From Photorhabdus heterorhabditis (GTDB lineage: Bacteria; Pseudomonadota; Gammaproteobacteria; Enterobacterales; Enterobacteriaceae), in the NCBI RefSeq assembly GCF_018448905.1, contig NZ_RCWA01000024.1, positions 1-64,000 of the forward strand: a stretch of DNA of 64,000 nucleotides. Reading direction: 5' to 3'. Positions 31,941-41,746 of the stretch are shown here, piece by piece. The stretch's first letter is position 1. Each line of letters begins with the position of its first letter. The position numbers were made by a program, and so were the translations under genes. The notes below the pieces were generated by a model. That model saw nothing but the letters and a program-made list of their open reading frames with translations, was not told the origin of the DNA and ran no database searches.

Positions 31941-33445
31941 TGTTTTTCAAATTCAGACATAAAAAGAAAGCGGAGGCTTTGCCAGTTGAACAGGATATTG
32001 ATCAAGCATCACCTCAGCCAATGAACATACATTCGGATACTGTCGGATCGATAACAGAGAGAAAAGTAGCTCGGCCTGTTGAACCATACAGGCCCCCTCC
32101 CGGTGTTGTTCCTACTGAACAGTTATCCGCATTAATGGCAATGGATTCTACACCTTATGAATATATGACGGGTACAGGTGGTATATCGGGAGATGTGGGT
32201 TTCCCCGGTTATCCTTATCTGGCCCAACTGTCACAATTACCCGAATATCGGAAAATGGTCGGCACTATTGCAGGGGAGATGACTCGTAAGTGGATAAAGC
32301 TAACGTCAGTGGGGGATGATGACAAATCAGATAAAATCAAAGCGCTTAATGAGGCTATTGAAAAATTCCACGTTCATGAACGGTTAAAAAAAGCCATTGA
32401 ACATGATGGTTTTTTTGGGCGAGGTCAGATTTACATTGATGTTCGCACGTCAAAAGGCGTGCTTGCTGCAACCGATCCGGTTGAACTTGAGTCTAGATTG
32501 TTTCTATCACCCAAAAAAATCACAAAGGGGAGTCTTATCGGCTTTAACGTCATTGAGCCAATATGGACATATCCGGGGATTTATAACGCTAGCAACCCGT
32601 TGAGCAATGATTTCTATAAGCCGTCAAGTTGGTATGTGATGGCAAAAACTGTACATGACAGTCGTTTGATTACATTTATCACCCGGCCATTAACCGATAT
32701 GTTTAAACCTGCGTATAATTTCGGCGGCTTATCACTGACTCAGATTGCAGAGTCTTATGTACAAAACTGGTATAGGACACGTGATAGCGTATCTGATTTG
32801 ATCCATTCATTCTCTGTGTCTGGATTTAAAACCAATCTTCAATCGACGTTGCAAGGACAGACGAAGAATCCCGATCAGTTAATTTATCGTGCAGAATTGT
32901 TTAACAAGATGCGTGATAACCGAGGGGTAATGATGCTGGATAACGAAGAGGAGTTTTTCCAGTTCAATACACCGCTAAGTGGCCTTGATTCACTGCAAGC
33001 CCAGTCTCAGGAACATATGAGTTCAGTCAGTAGCATACCGTTAGTGATTTTTACAGGTATCACACCGAGCGGGCTAAATGCGTCATCTGATGGGGAAATC
33101 CGTGTTTTCTATGACTTCATTGCTACTTTGCAAATGTTAGTGAAAGATGGACTGGCACGAATGATTGATATTATTCAATTATCCGAATTTGGCGAAATTG
33201 ATCCTGATATTAGCTTTACATTCGAACCGTTGTATCAAATGAATGATGAACAAAAAGCCAGCATACGTAAGACCGATGCAGATACTGATTCAGTATTAAT
33301 TGCTGCAAATGTGATTAGCACAGATGAAGCCCGCGAACGTCTAGCCAACGATGAAAACAGCCCGTATCACTCTCTGGAAATCAATGATGAAATCGACAAA
33401 GAAGACGACATCGAAGAAGAGGACAACACGGAAAACATCATCTGA
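31940..33445 (+). CDS. Portal protein (DUF1073 family)
   Basis: The 501-residue product (GFPGYPYLAQLSQLPEYRKMVGTIAGEMTRKWIKL, FFGRGQIYIDV, EHMSSVSSIPLVIFTGITPSGLNASSDGEIRVFYDFI) follows the DUF1073 portal family. It forms the DNA gate at the capsid vertex. The C-terminus is strongly acidic (DEIDKEDDIEEEDNTENII). It starts on the terminase stop codon (TAATG). Confidence 0.92.
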   Translation: MFFKFRHKKKAEALPVEQDIDQASPQPMNIHSDTVGSITERKVARPVEPYRPPPGVVPTEQLSALMAMDSTPYEYMTGTGGISGDVGFPGYPYLAQLSQLPEYRKMVGTIAGEMTRKWIKLTSVGDDDKSDKIKALNEAIEKFHVHERLKKAIEHDGFFGRGQIYIDVRTSKGVLAATDPVELESRLFLSPKKITKGSLIGFNVIEPIWTYPGIYNASNPLSNDFYKPSSWYVMAKTVHDSRLITFITRPLTDMFKPAYNFGGLSLTQIAESYVQNWYRTRDSVSDLIHSFSVSGFKTNLQSTLQGQTKNPDQLIYRAELFNKMRDNRGVMMLDNEEEFFQFNTPLSGLDSLQAQSQEHMSSVSSIPLVIFTGITPSGLNASSDGEIRVFYDFIATLQMLVKDGLARMIDIIQLSEFGEIDPDISFTFEPLYQMNDEQKASIRKTDADTDSVLIAANVISTDEARERLANDENSPYHSLEINDEIDKEDDIEEEDNTENII

Positions 33446-34223
33446 TCCCCTTCAAACACTCCGACAAATTAAACCTAATGCCGGTGTTCGTGTGTGGTAC
33501 AGCAAGCAGTTATATAAGCTGGTGGATGAGATGAATAACTCGGTGATTTACTGGGTATCCGCCAACTATAAGAACAGCGGTGCAGCAATGGCAATGGATG
33601 TTAGCCCGGAGATGTTGATGCGTTCAGCAATGCGAAAATTAACCCGGCGTTGGTTAAAGCAGTTTGATGCTTTAGCTGACAAGCTGGCGAAAAAATTCGC
33701 GGCTTTATCAATGGACAACATGGATGCCTCGTTAAATCATGCGTTAGATGCGGCACATATTTCGATACCGTTCACGATGACGACAGAAATGAATAACGCG
33801 CTACAGACGGTCATTGGTGAGAATGTTGGGTTGATTAAAAGTATTCCACGGCAATATTTATCCCAAGTTGAAACGCTAGTGATGCAATCAGTAGCAAGGG
33901 GGCGTGATCTTGGAACGTTGACAAAAGCCTTGCAAGAGCGTTACGACATTACTAAGCGCCGAGCAGCCCTGATTGCTCGTGACCAGAACAACAAAGCGAC
34001 TTCTGTTATGCAATCTGCCCGGCAGCGCTCAATCGGTTTTAAGACGGGCATTTGGCGGCACAGTCATGCAGCAAAAAAATTTCGTCAATCACACTTGAAA
34101 GCGGATGGTAAAGAGTTCGATTTATCAAAAGGGCTTTATATTGACGGAAAATGGATCATGCCTGGTGAAGAAATCAATTGCGGGTGTGGTTGGCAGGTCG
34201 TCATTCCTAAACTAACCAACTAA
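33387..34223 (+). CDS. Minor head protein (SPP1 gp7-like)
   Basis: The conserved C-terminal block (ARGRDLGTLTKALQERYDITKRRAALIARDQNNKATSVM and later PGEEINCGCGWQV) is that of phage Mu F/SPP1 gp7 head morphogenesis proteins. The start is uncertain because the frame overlaps the portal gene; I give ATG 33387 (MKSTKKTTSKKRTTRK), with 33384 and 33351 as alternatives. It probably acts in capsid assembly and DNA ejection. Confidence 0.85.
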   Translation: MKSTKKTTSKKRTTRKTSSDPLQTLRQIKPNAGVRVWYSKQLYKLVDEMNNSVIYWVSANYKNSGAAMAMDVSPEMLMRSAMRKLTRRWLKQFDALADKLAKKFAALSMDNMDASLNHALDAAHISIPFTMTTEMNNALQTVIGENVGLIKSIPRQYLSQVETLVMQSVARGRDLGTLTKALQERYDITKRRAALIARDQNNKATSVMQSARQRSIGFKTGIWRHSHAAKKFRQSHLKADGKEFDLSKGLYIDGKWIMPGEEINCGCGWQVVIPKLTN

Positions 34224-34240
34224 TTAATCCGAGAAATATT

Positions 34241-35563
34241 ATGAATCACGGTCTGGCGTTAGATCGGGCTTCTGTACGCTCATACGACAGAGATGGGCGT
34301 TTGCATGTTGCTGAAAGTCCTATCTCTAAGGCGACGGTATCATCGTATTACGGAAGAGAAATCCCGAACTGGCAAGGGTTAAGGCTTGATCCTAATTGTA
34401 TCTACAAACTGTTGCGTGCCCCTGATGAATTAGAGAAAGGGGCTGCAACTTTCAATAACCTGCCGTTATTGAAAAAACACATTCCCGTCACGGCGGCCAA
34501 ACCTTCAACAGAATTGATTGTCGGTACAACGGGATCAGATTCCATGTTCGATGGTACATACCTGAAAAACAGCTTGGCAATTTGGGATGCTGAATCTATA
34601 GCGGGTATTGAATCGGATGAACAAAAAGAATTGTCAGCGGCGTATCACTACGTAGCTGATATGACCCCCGGCACGTATGACGGCATTCATCATGATGGTG
34701 TTATGCGCGATATCGTCGGGAACCATGTCGCTCTTGTTGAAGAAGGGCGAGCCGGTGCAGATGTTGTTGTCTGCGATTCCCTCCCTCTGGAGTTAAAACA
34801 CATGAAGTTAAATAAAAAAATGGTGGCTGTCGCTGTACGTGCAGCGCTGGGGGCATACTTGCAGCCGAAATTAGCACAAGATGCTGTACCAAAAGAAATT
34901 GCCTCATTACTGAAAGCGGGTGATAGCGCGAAAAGTATAGCGGAAGCGGCGAAAAATAAATTCGGTACCCTTCTGGCTCAGGATATGGAAATCGACTCAG
35001 AGGAGCTTGCCTCAATCATTGAAGCTGTTGCTGATGATGCGGAGACACAGGAGCCTGCGGAGTTACCCGCGCAGGACGATGATATCTGTGCGCAAGTGCT
35101 TGAACTGCTTGCGGGTAAATTGCCAGAGGAAGACTTGGAAAAAATCCGGGCGTTAATTTCAGGCACGCCTGCGCAGGACGATGATCCCGATAATAAACCA
35201 GAGCCGGAAGAGGATAGCGTTAGTAAGCCCGCAATGGATGCGGCTATTCGTGCAGCTACTCGGAAGATAGAGAAAGATACAGTGAATCGCATTAATGCTA
35301 TTCGCATTGCTGAGGTTGAGGTTAAACCCCTCATCGGTGATGTAGTAGCAATGGATTCTGCTGACGAAATTTATAGAGTTGCGCTTGATGAGGTGGGTGT
35401 TGATACAACCGGCGTTCATCCGTCCGCTTATCGTTCTTTAGTGAAAATGCAGATCAGTATAGCCGAGTCAGCAAAACCTAAAGCCCGCCTGGCAATGGAT
35501 TCTGCGGCTATAGATTCTTTTGAAAAACGTTTTCCCACCGCATCTAAATTAGTGAGGGTTTAA
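34241..35563 (+). CDS. DUF2213 prohead protease/scaffold protein
   Basis: The 440-residue product starts with a DUF2213 domain (about 1-180: GRLHVAESPISKATVSSYYGREIPNW, ELSAAYHYVADMTPGTYDGIHHDGVMRDIVGNHVALVEEGRAGADVVV), thought to be a head maturation protease. A long acidic, helical region (about 230-330) and a C-terminal part follow and probably serve as scaffold. It lies just before the capsid genes, as such proteins do. Confidence 0.88.
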   Translation: MNHGLALDRASVRSYDRDGRLHVAESPISKATVSSYYGREIPNWQGLRLDPNCIYKLLRAPDELEKGAATFNNLPLLKKHIPVTAAKPSTELIVGTTGSDSMFDGTYLKNSLAIWDAESIAGIESDEQKELSAAYHYVADMTPGTYDGIHHDGVMRDIVGNHVALVEEGRAGADVVVCDSLPLELKHMKLNKKMVAVAVRAALGAYLQPKLAQDAVPKEIASLLKAGDSAKSIAEAAKNKFGTLLAQDMEIDSEELASIIEAVADDAETQEPAELPAQDDDICAQVLELLAGKLPEEDLEKIRALISGTPAQDDDPDNKPEPEEDSVSKPAMDAAIRAATRKIEKDTVNRINAIRIAEVEVKPLIGDVVAMDSADEIYRVALDEVGVDTTGVHPSAYRSLVKMQISIAESAKPKARLAMDSAAIDSFEKRFPTASKLVRV

Positions 35564-35565
35564 CT

Positions 35566-36042
35566 ATGGGTTTTCCGAACAAAATTAATCACTATCCAGC
35601 CCCCGGCATTGAGGGAGCATTTGCCAGTACTAACCCTAGCGCCACTTTGTTAGCAGGGGACGGCACGCTGATTGCGGGTGACGATGGGGTAACTGTTGGG
35701 CGTTTTGCTTGGGTGATTGATGGTGTCGTCTCGAACAAGGGGGCGGGTGCTCCGTCTGGTTTTGTGGGGCGTGACGGACAAGCATCTATCACTCTTTGGC
35801 TGGGGGAAGCATCTATGCTGATCCAACCCGGACGTGAAGTCACTTTATTTACTGCGGGTGATTTTACGGTACGAACAAGTACGCCCGCAAAAGTTGGGGA
35901 TAAGATTTACGCATCCTTAAAAACGGGTGAGGTACAGACCGCCGCAGCGGGAAAAACTATCACTGATTTTATCGAAACCAAATTCGTTGCTGGCACCGCT
36001 GCTGGTGCGGGTGAATTAGTCAAAATGGGGAGCTGGAGCTAA
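35566..36042 (+). CDS. Capsid decoration/structural cement protein
   Basis: The 158-residue product ([64 protein letters not shown]) is beta-rich and Gly-rich and resembles the structural cement proteins encoded beside DUF2184 capsid genes. It overlaps the capsid gene start at 36042. Confidence 0.75.
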   Translation: MGFPNKINHYPAPGIEGAFASTNPSATLLAGDGTLIAGDDGVTVGRFAWVIDGVVSNKGAGAPSGFVGRDGQASITLWLGEASMLIQPGREVTLFTAGDFTVRTSTPAKVGDKIYASLKTGEVQTAAAGKTITDFIETKFVAGTAAGAGELVKMGSWS

Positions 36043-37076
36043 TGAAACGACACGTAGATTTTCAATATATTGAAGGGGAATACGGCATTGTAGTACCACA
36101 GGCCGTCGATTACTTAAATCCCCAATATGCTAATAACTATACAGTAGCTATGGATGCACAGCCTGCTATGGTGACCGTGAGTAACGCCGGGGTTCCTGCG
36201 TATTTGACTAACTATCTCGATCCTGAGTTGGTTCGTGTGTTGGTCACGCCGATGAGAGCGGCTGAAATTATCGGTGAAAATAAAAAAGGTGACTGGACAA
36301 CGCTGACAACCCAGTTCCCAGTTGAAGAATCAACAGGTGAAGTGAGCTCATACGGTGATCACAGCAATAATGGCATGTCAGACGCTAACGTGAACTGGGT
36401 GGAACGCCAGAGCTATCATTTCCAAACATTTACTGTCTGGGGGGAGCGTGAGCTGGATATGTACGGTACGGCCCGTATCAATCGAGCGGCGCAACTTAAT
36501 ACCGCAAGCGCATTAACCCTAAACAAGTTTATGAATAAGTCTTATTTCTATGGTATTGCGGGACTTAAAAACTATGGACTGTTGAATGATCCGGGGTTAA
36601 GCGCGCCGGTAATACCGGCGGCAAACGGAAAATCCAATGGTACAACATGGGAAACCAAAGACGGGCAGGCAATTTATGACGATATTTCTCAACGCTTATT
36701 TAAACAGCTGACAAAACAGACAGAAGGGCTGGTGGAGCGAACAGATCCGTTGAAACTTTGTATGTCGCCAACAGCGGAAGTCAATCTGACAAAAACCAAC
36801 CAATACAACGTTAATGTTACCGATCAGTTGAAAAAGAATTTTCCGAATCTGACGATTGAAACGGCGGTTGAATACAGTACAGAAGCAGGGGAGCTGGTTC
36901 AATTGATTGCCGATACGCTTGATGGTGAAAAAACGGCTTATGCCTCATTTACTGAAAAAATGCGGGCACACGCGGTTGTTGTGAGTTCATCCAGTTTTAA
37001 ACAAAAGAAATCAGCCGGTACGTGGGGGGCGATTATTCGTTATCCACACGCTATTGCACAAATGTTGGGGGTTTAA
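36042..37076 (+). CDS. Major capsid protein (DUF2184 family)
   Basis: The 344-residue product ([105 protein letters not shown]-terminal [16 protein letters not shown]) matches the DUF2184 major capsid family of myoviruses and siphoviruses. Full length is typical. Confidence 0.92.
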   Translation: MKRHVDFQYIEGEYGIVVPQAVDYLNPQYANNYTVAMDAQPAMVTVSNAGVPAYLTNYLDPELVRVLVTPMRAAEIIGENKKGDWTTLTTQFPVEESTGEVSSYGDHSNNGMSDANVNWVERQSYHFQTFTVWGERELDMYGTARINRAAQLNTASALTLNKFMNKSYFYGIAGLKNYGLLNDPGLSAPVIPAANGKSNGTTWETKDGQAIYDDISQRLFKQLTKQTEGLVERTDPLKLCMSPTAEVNLTKTNQYNVNVTDQLKKNFPNLTIETAVEYSTEAGELVQLIADTLDGEKTAYASFTEKMRAHAVVVSSSSFKQKKSAGTWGAIIRYPHAIAQMLGV

Positions 37077-37403
37077 ATGGCGACAGTCATTGTGGGGTGT
37101 AAATTGCCCCACGGGTTAACGATTGAAGTTGATGGGAATCGCGTGACGCTAAACGGGATAAATTCATCAACAATTATTGGTGGTTATGGACTGACATATG
37201 ATGTTGATAAAGCGTTTTTTGACAAATATCTGGAACTCCATGCCGATACGAAATTAGTCAAGAATGGGCTTATTTTTGCTCAGGAAAAGCTCAAAGAGGC
37301 CCGGACGGAAGCTGAGGAAAAAGCCGAGTTAAAGAACGGGTTGGAGCCTATCGACCTTAAAAAACCGGGTAAGAATATCGAGCAGCGAAAAGAAGAGGAT
37401 TAA
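37077..37403 (+). CDS. Small head protein, unknown
   Basis: The 108-residue product starts directly after the capsid gene. Residues 1-70 look like a small beta-sandwich ([28 protein letters not shown]), and the rest is a charged helix ending [14 protein letters not shown]. Similar genes follow DUF2184 capsid genes in other phages; the role is unknown. Confidence 0.7.
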   Translation: MATVIVGCKLPHGLTIEVDGNRVTLNGINSSTIIGGYGLTYDVDKAFFDKYLELHADTKLVKNGLIFAQEKLKEARTEAEEKAELKNGLEPIDLKKPGKNIEQRKEED

Positions 37404-37407
37404 GCTA

Positions 37408-37857
37408 ATGGGCTTTGTTGTTGTTTTTGATGTCGTGAAGTTTCGCATTCGTTACCCAGAGTTTTCTTCTGTCAGTGATGTTCTGTTGGATGCCTATTTT
37501 ATTGAAGCAACACCCTATCTTAACAATACGGCCCAAAGCCCAGTTAGTGAGCTTGAGCTACGCGCAATGTTACTGAATATGCTTGTTGCTCATATTGCTG
37601 AACTTAATCGTTTATCTGCTAGCGGAACAGCGGCCAATCCGCTCGTGGGGCGGGTTAGCAGCGCAAGCGAGGGGTCTGTTTCCGTTTCGGCTGATATGGG
37701 CGCTGTGAGTGAACGTGCTGCTTGGTTCTTGCAGACGAAATACGGGGCTATGTACTGGCAGGCAACAGCACAATACAGAACTATGCGTTACATCCCCGGC
37801 AGCTCTCCCTCTCACTATCCGTCATATTACTACCCACGGACTCAAGGGAGGCGCTAA
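37408..37857 (+). CDS. Head-tail connector (DUF4054)
   Basis: The 149-residue product ([101 protein letters not shown]) matches DUF4054. Its helical core is that of gp6-type connector proteins. The stop overlaps the next start (TAATG). Confidence 0.88.
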   Translation: MGFVVVFDVVKFRIRYPEFSSVSDVLLDAYFIEATPYLNNTAQSPVSELELRAMLLNMLVAHIAELNRLSASGTAANPLVGRVSSASEGSVSVSADMGAVSERAAWFLQTKYGAMYWQATAQYRTMRYIPGSSPSHYPSYYYPRTQGRR

Positions 37858-38315
37858 TGTCGAGCAGTATCAAGGGGAGTGATGCCGCAAAACGCTATTT
37901 AAAGCAATTAGCTAAAAGAGTGGGTGAAGGCAAAAAATTGCGGGCTGGTTTTCTCAAAGATGCGACTTATCCCGATGGCACTTCGGTTGCAATGGTGGCA
38001 ATCAGTAACGAGATCGGTGATCCGGGGCGAAACAGGCGGCCCCGTCCGTTTTTTCGTAACACTATCAACGAACATGCTAATGAATGGGGTGATACTGTCG
38101 CACAGTGTCTGAGGGATAATGATATGAACGGAAATGTGGCATTACGAATGACCGGGGAAGTTATTAAGGGACAAATTCAGCAATCCATTCGTTCTTTCAC
38201 TTCACCGGCTAATGAAAAATCCACTATAGCTAAAAAGGGATTTGATGCGCCATTACGTCACACCAAACATATGCTGAACAGTGTTGATTATGTGGTTGAT
38301 GAGGGGAATGAATGA
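37857..38315 (+). CDS. Neck/tail completion protein, HK97 gp10-like
   Basis: ATG 37857 follows GGGAGGCGCTA. The 152-residue product (LRAGFLKDATYPDGTSVAMVAISNEIGDPGRNRRPRPFFRNTINEH, APLRHTKHMLNSVDYVV) follows the pattern of minor tail/neck proteins such as HK97 gp10. It overlaps the next gene by 4 bp. Confidence 0.75.
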   Translation: MSSSIKGSDAAKRYLKQLAKRVGEGKKLRAGFLKDATYPDGTSVAMVAISNEIGDPGRNRRPRPFFRNTINEHANEWGDTVAQCLRDNDMNGNVALRMTGEVIKGQIQQSIRSFTSPANEKSTIAKKGFDAPLRHTKHMLNSVDYVVDEGNE

Positions 38316-38683
38316 ACTTGCATGGCATTGCATCTGGTGCTGTCGGGGTTGTTAATCCGCACTCACCTGGGGAGATACGGGTAAGTGCGGGATATGATAT
38401 TGCACCCAGTGGTAAGCAAGTCCCGCGCTACATTACAACACCCGTTACCGCACAAATCCAGCCACTGACTTTTACTGATCTACAACATACGAACGGCTTG
38501 AATATTCAGGGCATGCTCAAAGCGGCTTATGTGAATGGCAATTTTAATGCCGTCAACCGCCCTAGGCAGCAAGGGGGTGATCTGCTGATTATTAATGATG
38601 AAGTGTGGTTGATAGTGCAGATTTTGGAAGCGTGGCCGGATTGGTGCAAATTCGCTGTTACATTGCAGCGTGGGGAACAATAG
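38312..38683 (+). CDS. Head-tail adaptor-like protein, unknown
   Basis: The 123-residue product (SPGEIRVSAGYDIAPSGKQVPRYITTPVTAQIQPLTFTDLQHTNGL, LIINDEVWLIVQILEAWPDWCKFAVTLQ) is beta-rich and found in the same place in related myoviruses, between neck and tail-terminator genes. The exact role is not known. Confidence 0.7.
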   Translation: MNLHGIASGAVGVVNPHSPGEIRVSAGYDIAPSGKQVPRYITTPVTAQIQPLTFTDLQHTNGLNIQGMLKAAYVNGNFNAVNRPRQQGGDLLIINDEVWLIVQILEAWPDWCKFAVTLQRGEQ

Positions 38684-39225
38684 TGACAACGATAAGTGTA
38701 ACGCAAGACGATATAACAACCGCATTACGCGGTTTTTTAATGGCCTTAATACCTGAACGTAGCGTTATTTTGTCTCAGGTAAATCGCTCACCGATGCCGG
38801 ATAGTGATTTTATTGTTATGACGCCATTGAACAGCACTGGTTTATCAACAGGTGTAATGAACTATAACGCCCCAACAGTGGCAGGCATGGGGGAAAGTCT
38901 AATCACTCGGACGACACGCTGGACATGTCAAATCGATTGTTACGGCCAGTTCGCTCATGAGGATGCTCACATTATTGCAACGACGGTGCGTACTGAATAT
39001 GCGAGTGAGCTATTCAAGAGGTCAGGTATCGATATGACACCGCTCTATGCCAGCGATCCGATTCAGACGACGATGATTAATGGTGAACAGCAATATGAGT
39101 CGCGTTGGACATTTGAATTTACCGCTCAAATCAACCCCGTTGTGACAACAGAGCAACTATTTTTCGACAGTATTACGCTGAACACTAAAACAGCGGAGTC
39201 TATTCATGGCAATTCCAATCAGTAA
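38683..39225 (+). CDS. Tail terminator-like protein (LIC_12616 type)
   Basis: I chose GTG 38683, which overlaps the previous stop (TAGTG) after GGGGAACAA. The 180-residue product ([71 protein letters not shown]) matches small tail-completion proteins next to DUF3383 sheath genes. It overlaps the sheath gene by 20 bp. Confidence 0.75.
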   Translation: MTTISVTQDDITTALRGFLMALIPERSVILSQVNRSPMPDSDFIVMTPLNSTGLSTGVMNYNAPTVAGMGESLITRTTRWTCQIDCYGQFAHEDAHIIATTVRTEYASELFKRSGIDMTPLYASDPIQTTMINGEQQYESRWTFEFTAQINPVVTTEQLFFDSITLNTKTAESIHGNSNQ

Positions 39226-40693
39226 AGACGTGAGAATTAATCCGGGGGTGCTGTCGGCAGCGGGTAATGCTGTTGATCTCAATGGATTATTACTGACAGA
39301 TAATATATATGCACCCGTTGGCGCGGTGTTGTCATTCTCGACTAAAGAAGATGTGGCGGCATATTTCGGTGGTGCATCCGAAGAATATAGCATGGCGGCT
39401 ATTTATTTTTCAGGGTACAACAACTGTACAAAGACACCCGGCCAATTACTGTTTTCGCGATTTAATCGAGCGGCAGTATCGGCCTGGTTACGTTCAGGTT
39501 CTTTTAATGGGGTAGCCATTACCGATCTGCAAAAAATGTCCGGTACGTTGAAACTCAATATCAATGGTGCAGCAATAAATGCCGCAATCAATCTTGATGG
39601 GGTTAAATCCTTTGCGGATGCAGCAAAGAGCATTGAAACAGCGATTGGTAAGGCAGTAACGGTTGTGTTCGATACCACCCGTAAAGCTTTCATCATCAAT
39701 GTTGTCTCTGGCAGCATTAAACTGGAAGATACAAATATCACCTATGGTACTGGTGATGGGGCCGAGGCTCTTAAGTTCACTGGCGCACTAGGGGCAACGG
39801 TTTCTCAGGGGGCTACAGTGTCGGCGGTTCCTGATCTATTCGCTGTGATTAAAACGCAGTCTCAGCAATGGGCAGGTTTTACGACGGTATTTGAATGTAC
39901 AGATGAACAGCATCTTGCATTATCCGCATGGGCTAGTAGTCAGGTATATCGCTATTTCTATGTTGCCTGGACAACAAGCGGCACGGCAAAAGTGAAAGGC
40001 AGTCAGGAAACTATCGCCCATAAAATTATTGGCATTCACAGCTACGGGAGTGTCGTTCCTGTTTTCTGCTCTGATAATATGAAACCGGCAGCAGTATTGG
40101 GTTATGCGGCGGTACTGGATTTTGAGCGAACGGAGGGACGTGTTCCGTTTAAATTCAGAGAATTGAACGGCCTCAGTCCTGATGTGATCGATTCTGATGT
40201 TTATGATGCATTGATTGCTAATGGATATAACTTCTATGGCAATTATGCCGCTAATAACATCACCGAAAATTATTGGGCTGATGGTACAATAACCGGTGAT
40301 TTTAAGTGGTTAGATTCCTTCTGTGGTCAAATCTGGCTGAATGCGAACTTACAGGGGGCTGTTATTGCCTTGTTCAAATCCAACAAGACTGTTCCTTATA
40401 ACACGGCTGGCCGTGCGCTGGTGGAAGCCTCGATGAGTGATGTTATCCAGCGGTTTAAGTTGTGGGGCGGTATCCGATCGGGCGTAACATTATCGGCTGT
40501 ACAAAAACTGGAAATTATTAACGCTGTGGGATCTGATGTTTCAACGTCAATAATCGCGAAGGGTTATTACTTGTATATTGGGGAAATGTCTGCCTCTATG
40601 CGTGCAAATCGCACCAGCCCAAGCTGTACACTGTGGTATTGCGACGGTGGCAGTATTCAGAAATTCGAAATGGCATCTACGGAGGTTCAATAA
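39206..40693 (+). CDS. Tail sheath protein (DUF3383)
   Basis: The 495-residue product ([100 protein letters not shown]) matches DUF3383, the contractile sheath family of many myoviruses. It shows that this phage is a myovirus. It is followed by the tube gene with a TAATG overlap. Confidence 0.92.
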   Translation: MAIPISKDVRINPGVLSAAGNAVDLNGLLLTDNIYAPVGAVLSFSTKEDVAAYFGGASEEYSMAAIYFSGYNNCTKTPGQLLFSRFNRAAVSAWLRSGSFNGVAITDLQKMSGTLKLNINGAAINAAINLDGVKSFADAAKSIETAIGKAVTVVFDTTRKAFIINVVSGSIKLEDTNITYGTGDGAEALKFTGALGATVSQGATVSAVPDLFAVIKTQSQQWAGFTTVFECTDEQHLALSAWASSQVYRYFYVAWTTSGTAKVKGSQETIAHKIIGIHSYGSVVPVFCSDNMKPAAVLGYAAVLDFERTEGRVPFKFRELNGLSPDVIDSDVYDALIANGYNFYGNYAANNITENYWADGTITGDFKWLDSFCGQIWLNANLQGAVIALFKSNKTVPYNTAGRALVEASMSDVIQRFKLWGGIRSGVTLSAVQKLEIINAVGSDVSTSIIAKGYYLYIGEMSASMRANRTSPSCTLWYCDGGSIQKFEMASTEVQ

Positions 40694-41130
40694 TGTCAGA
40701 CACAATCACTTCTGCTGATGCGGTAATTACCCTGACTGTGACCAATTTATACCCGTCTGGTGTGCAATTACAGGGATTTGCCGCCGACAACATTTTCGAA
40801 ACTGAGGCGTTGGATTTGGCTGAAACGGTACGTGGGGCGGACGGTAAACTGTCAGCGGGTTTTATCTACGGCAATATCAATCAGACGATTCATATTATGC
40901 CTGATTCAGAAAGTCGCACCATTTTTGATACTTGGGCAACGACATCACGTACTAGCGTCTCGGTGTTCAGATGTAATGCGACGGTTATTCTTCCGGCCAT
41001 CGGGCGTAAATACACATTGGTGAACGGCGTTCTGAAGCAATGGAAAACCATGCCGGACGCAGGAAAGGTTTTACAAGCGGCGCAGGCCGTCATTGAGTGG
41101 GAATCAATAACAGGTGAGGCATATAGCTAA
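40693..41130 (+). CDS. Tail tube protein (DUF3277)
   Basis: ATG 40693 follows GGAGGTTCAATA. The 145-residue product (TLTVTNLYPSGVQLQGFAADNIFETEALDLAETVRGADGKLSAGFIYG, AGKVLQAAQAVIEWESITGEAYS) matches DUF3277 tube proteins. It lies directly after the sheath and overlaps the chaperone gene by one base. Confidence 0.9.
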   Translation: MSDTITSADAVITLTVTNLYPSGVQLQGFAADNIFETEALDLAETVRGADGKLSAGFIYGNINQTIHIMPDSESRTIFDTWATTSRTSVSVFRCNATVILPAIGRKYTLVNGVLKQWKTMPDAGKVLQAAQAVIEWESITGEAYS

Positions 41131-41537
41131 TGGCACGTAAAGAAACCTTCATCACTATGAATGATGATAATCGCGACAAAGGAAAGCTTTTTTACATTCA
41201 GGAAATGCCCGCTTCGCAGGCTGAATGGTGGGCTATTCGTGCATTGATGGCAATGGGGAGAGAGGGGTTGGATATCCCCGATAATTTTCGGGATTTGGGC
41301 ATGGCTGCATTAGCGGTGGTTGGATTGAAAGCAATTTCTCGCATTGCTCCTGATGAAGCCAGGCCACTACTTGATGAACTGATGGGTTGTGTGCAGATGG
41401 TTCCGAATCAGGCAGATAAAAAAATCAAACGCGAACTGATCGACAGTGACATTGAAGAAATTGTTACCCGGCTGAAATTACGTGCAGAGGTGCTTAAGTT
41501 ACACGTGGATTTTTTCAAAACCGCCAACCAATCGTAA
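41130..41537 (+). CDS. Tail assembly chaperone, zero-frame product (G-like)
   Basis: The 135-residue product (MPASQAEWWAIRALMAMGREGLDIPDNFRDLGMAALAVVGLK, IKRELIDSDIEEIVTRLKLRAEVLKLHVDFF) is a helical chaperone that coats the tape measure during tail assembly. Near the end it contains the slippery heptamer T TTT TTC (41510-41516), where ribosomes can shift by -1 into the frame that runs to 41746. Confidence 0.85.
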   Translation: MARKETFITMNDDNRDKGKLFYIQEMPASQAEWWAIRALMAMGREGLDIPDNFRDLGMAALAVVGLKAISRIAPDEARPLLDELMGCVQMVPNQADKKIKRELIDSDIEEIVTRLKLRAEVLKLHVDFFKTANQS

Positions 41538-41746
41538 TCCCGCCGCGCTATTCCAGCATCTCAAGACCATTCGGTATCGTCGGTTATACAAATGTCCCAG
41601 GCACAATAGCGACCGTTATCTCATCAGGAAAAGCAACTCTCCATGAGCTGGATACAGTTTATGGCGTGGAGGACCTTTGGCAGTTAATAGAGATTATTCA
41701 GGTCGATAATCACAATGCTTACGTTTTACAGCAGGGTAAAAACTGA
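41508..41746 (+). CDS. -1 frameshift extension of the tail assembly chaperone (GT-like)
   Basis: This frame has no start of its own. After a -1 slip at T TTT TTC it reads FFQNRQPIVIPPRYSSISRP, FGIVGYTNVPGTIATVISSG, then TLHELDTVYGVEDLWQLIEI and ends GKN. The LHELDTVYGVEDLW block is typical of the GT part in related myoviruses. Its stop overlaps the tape measure ATG (TGATG). This matches the lambda G/GT scheme. Confidence 0.85.

Noticed and set aside
34978-35334. Minus-strand Ser-rich frame opposite the prohead protease gene
   Set aside because: It is a shadow of an acidic/Ala-rich coding region; the composition explains it.
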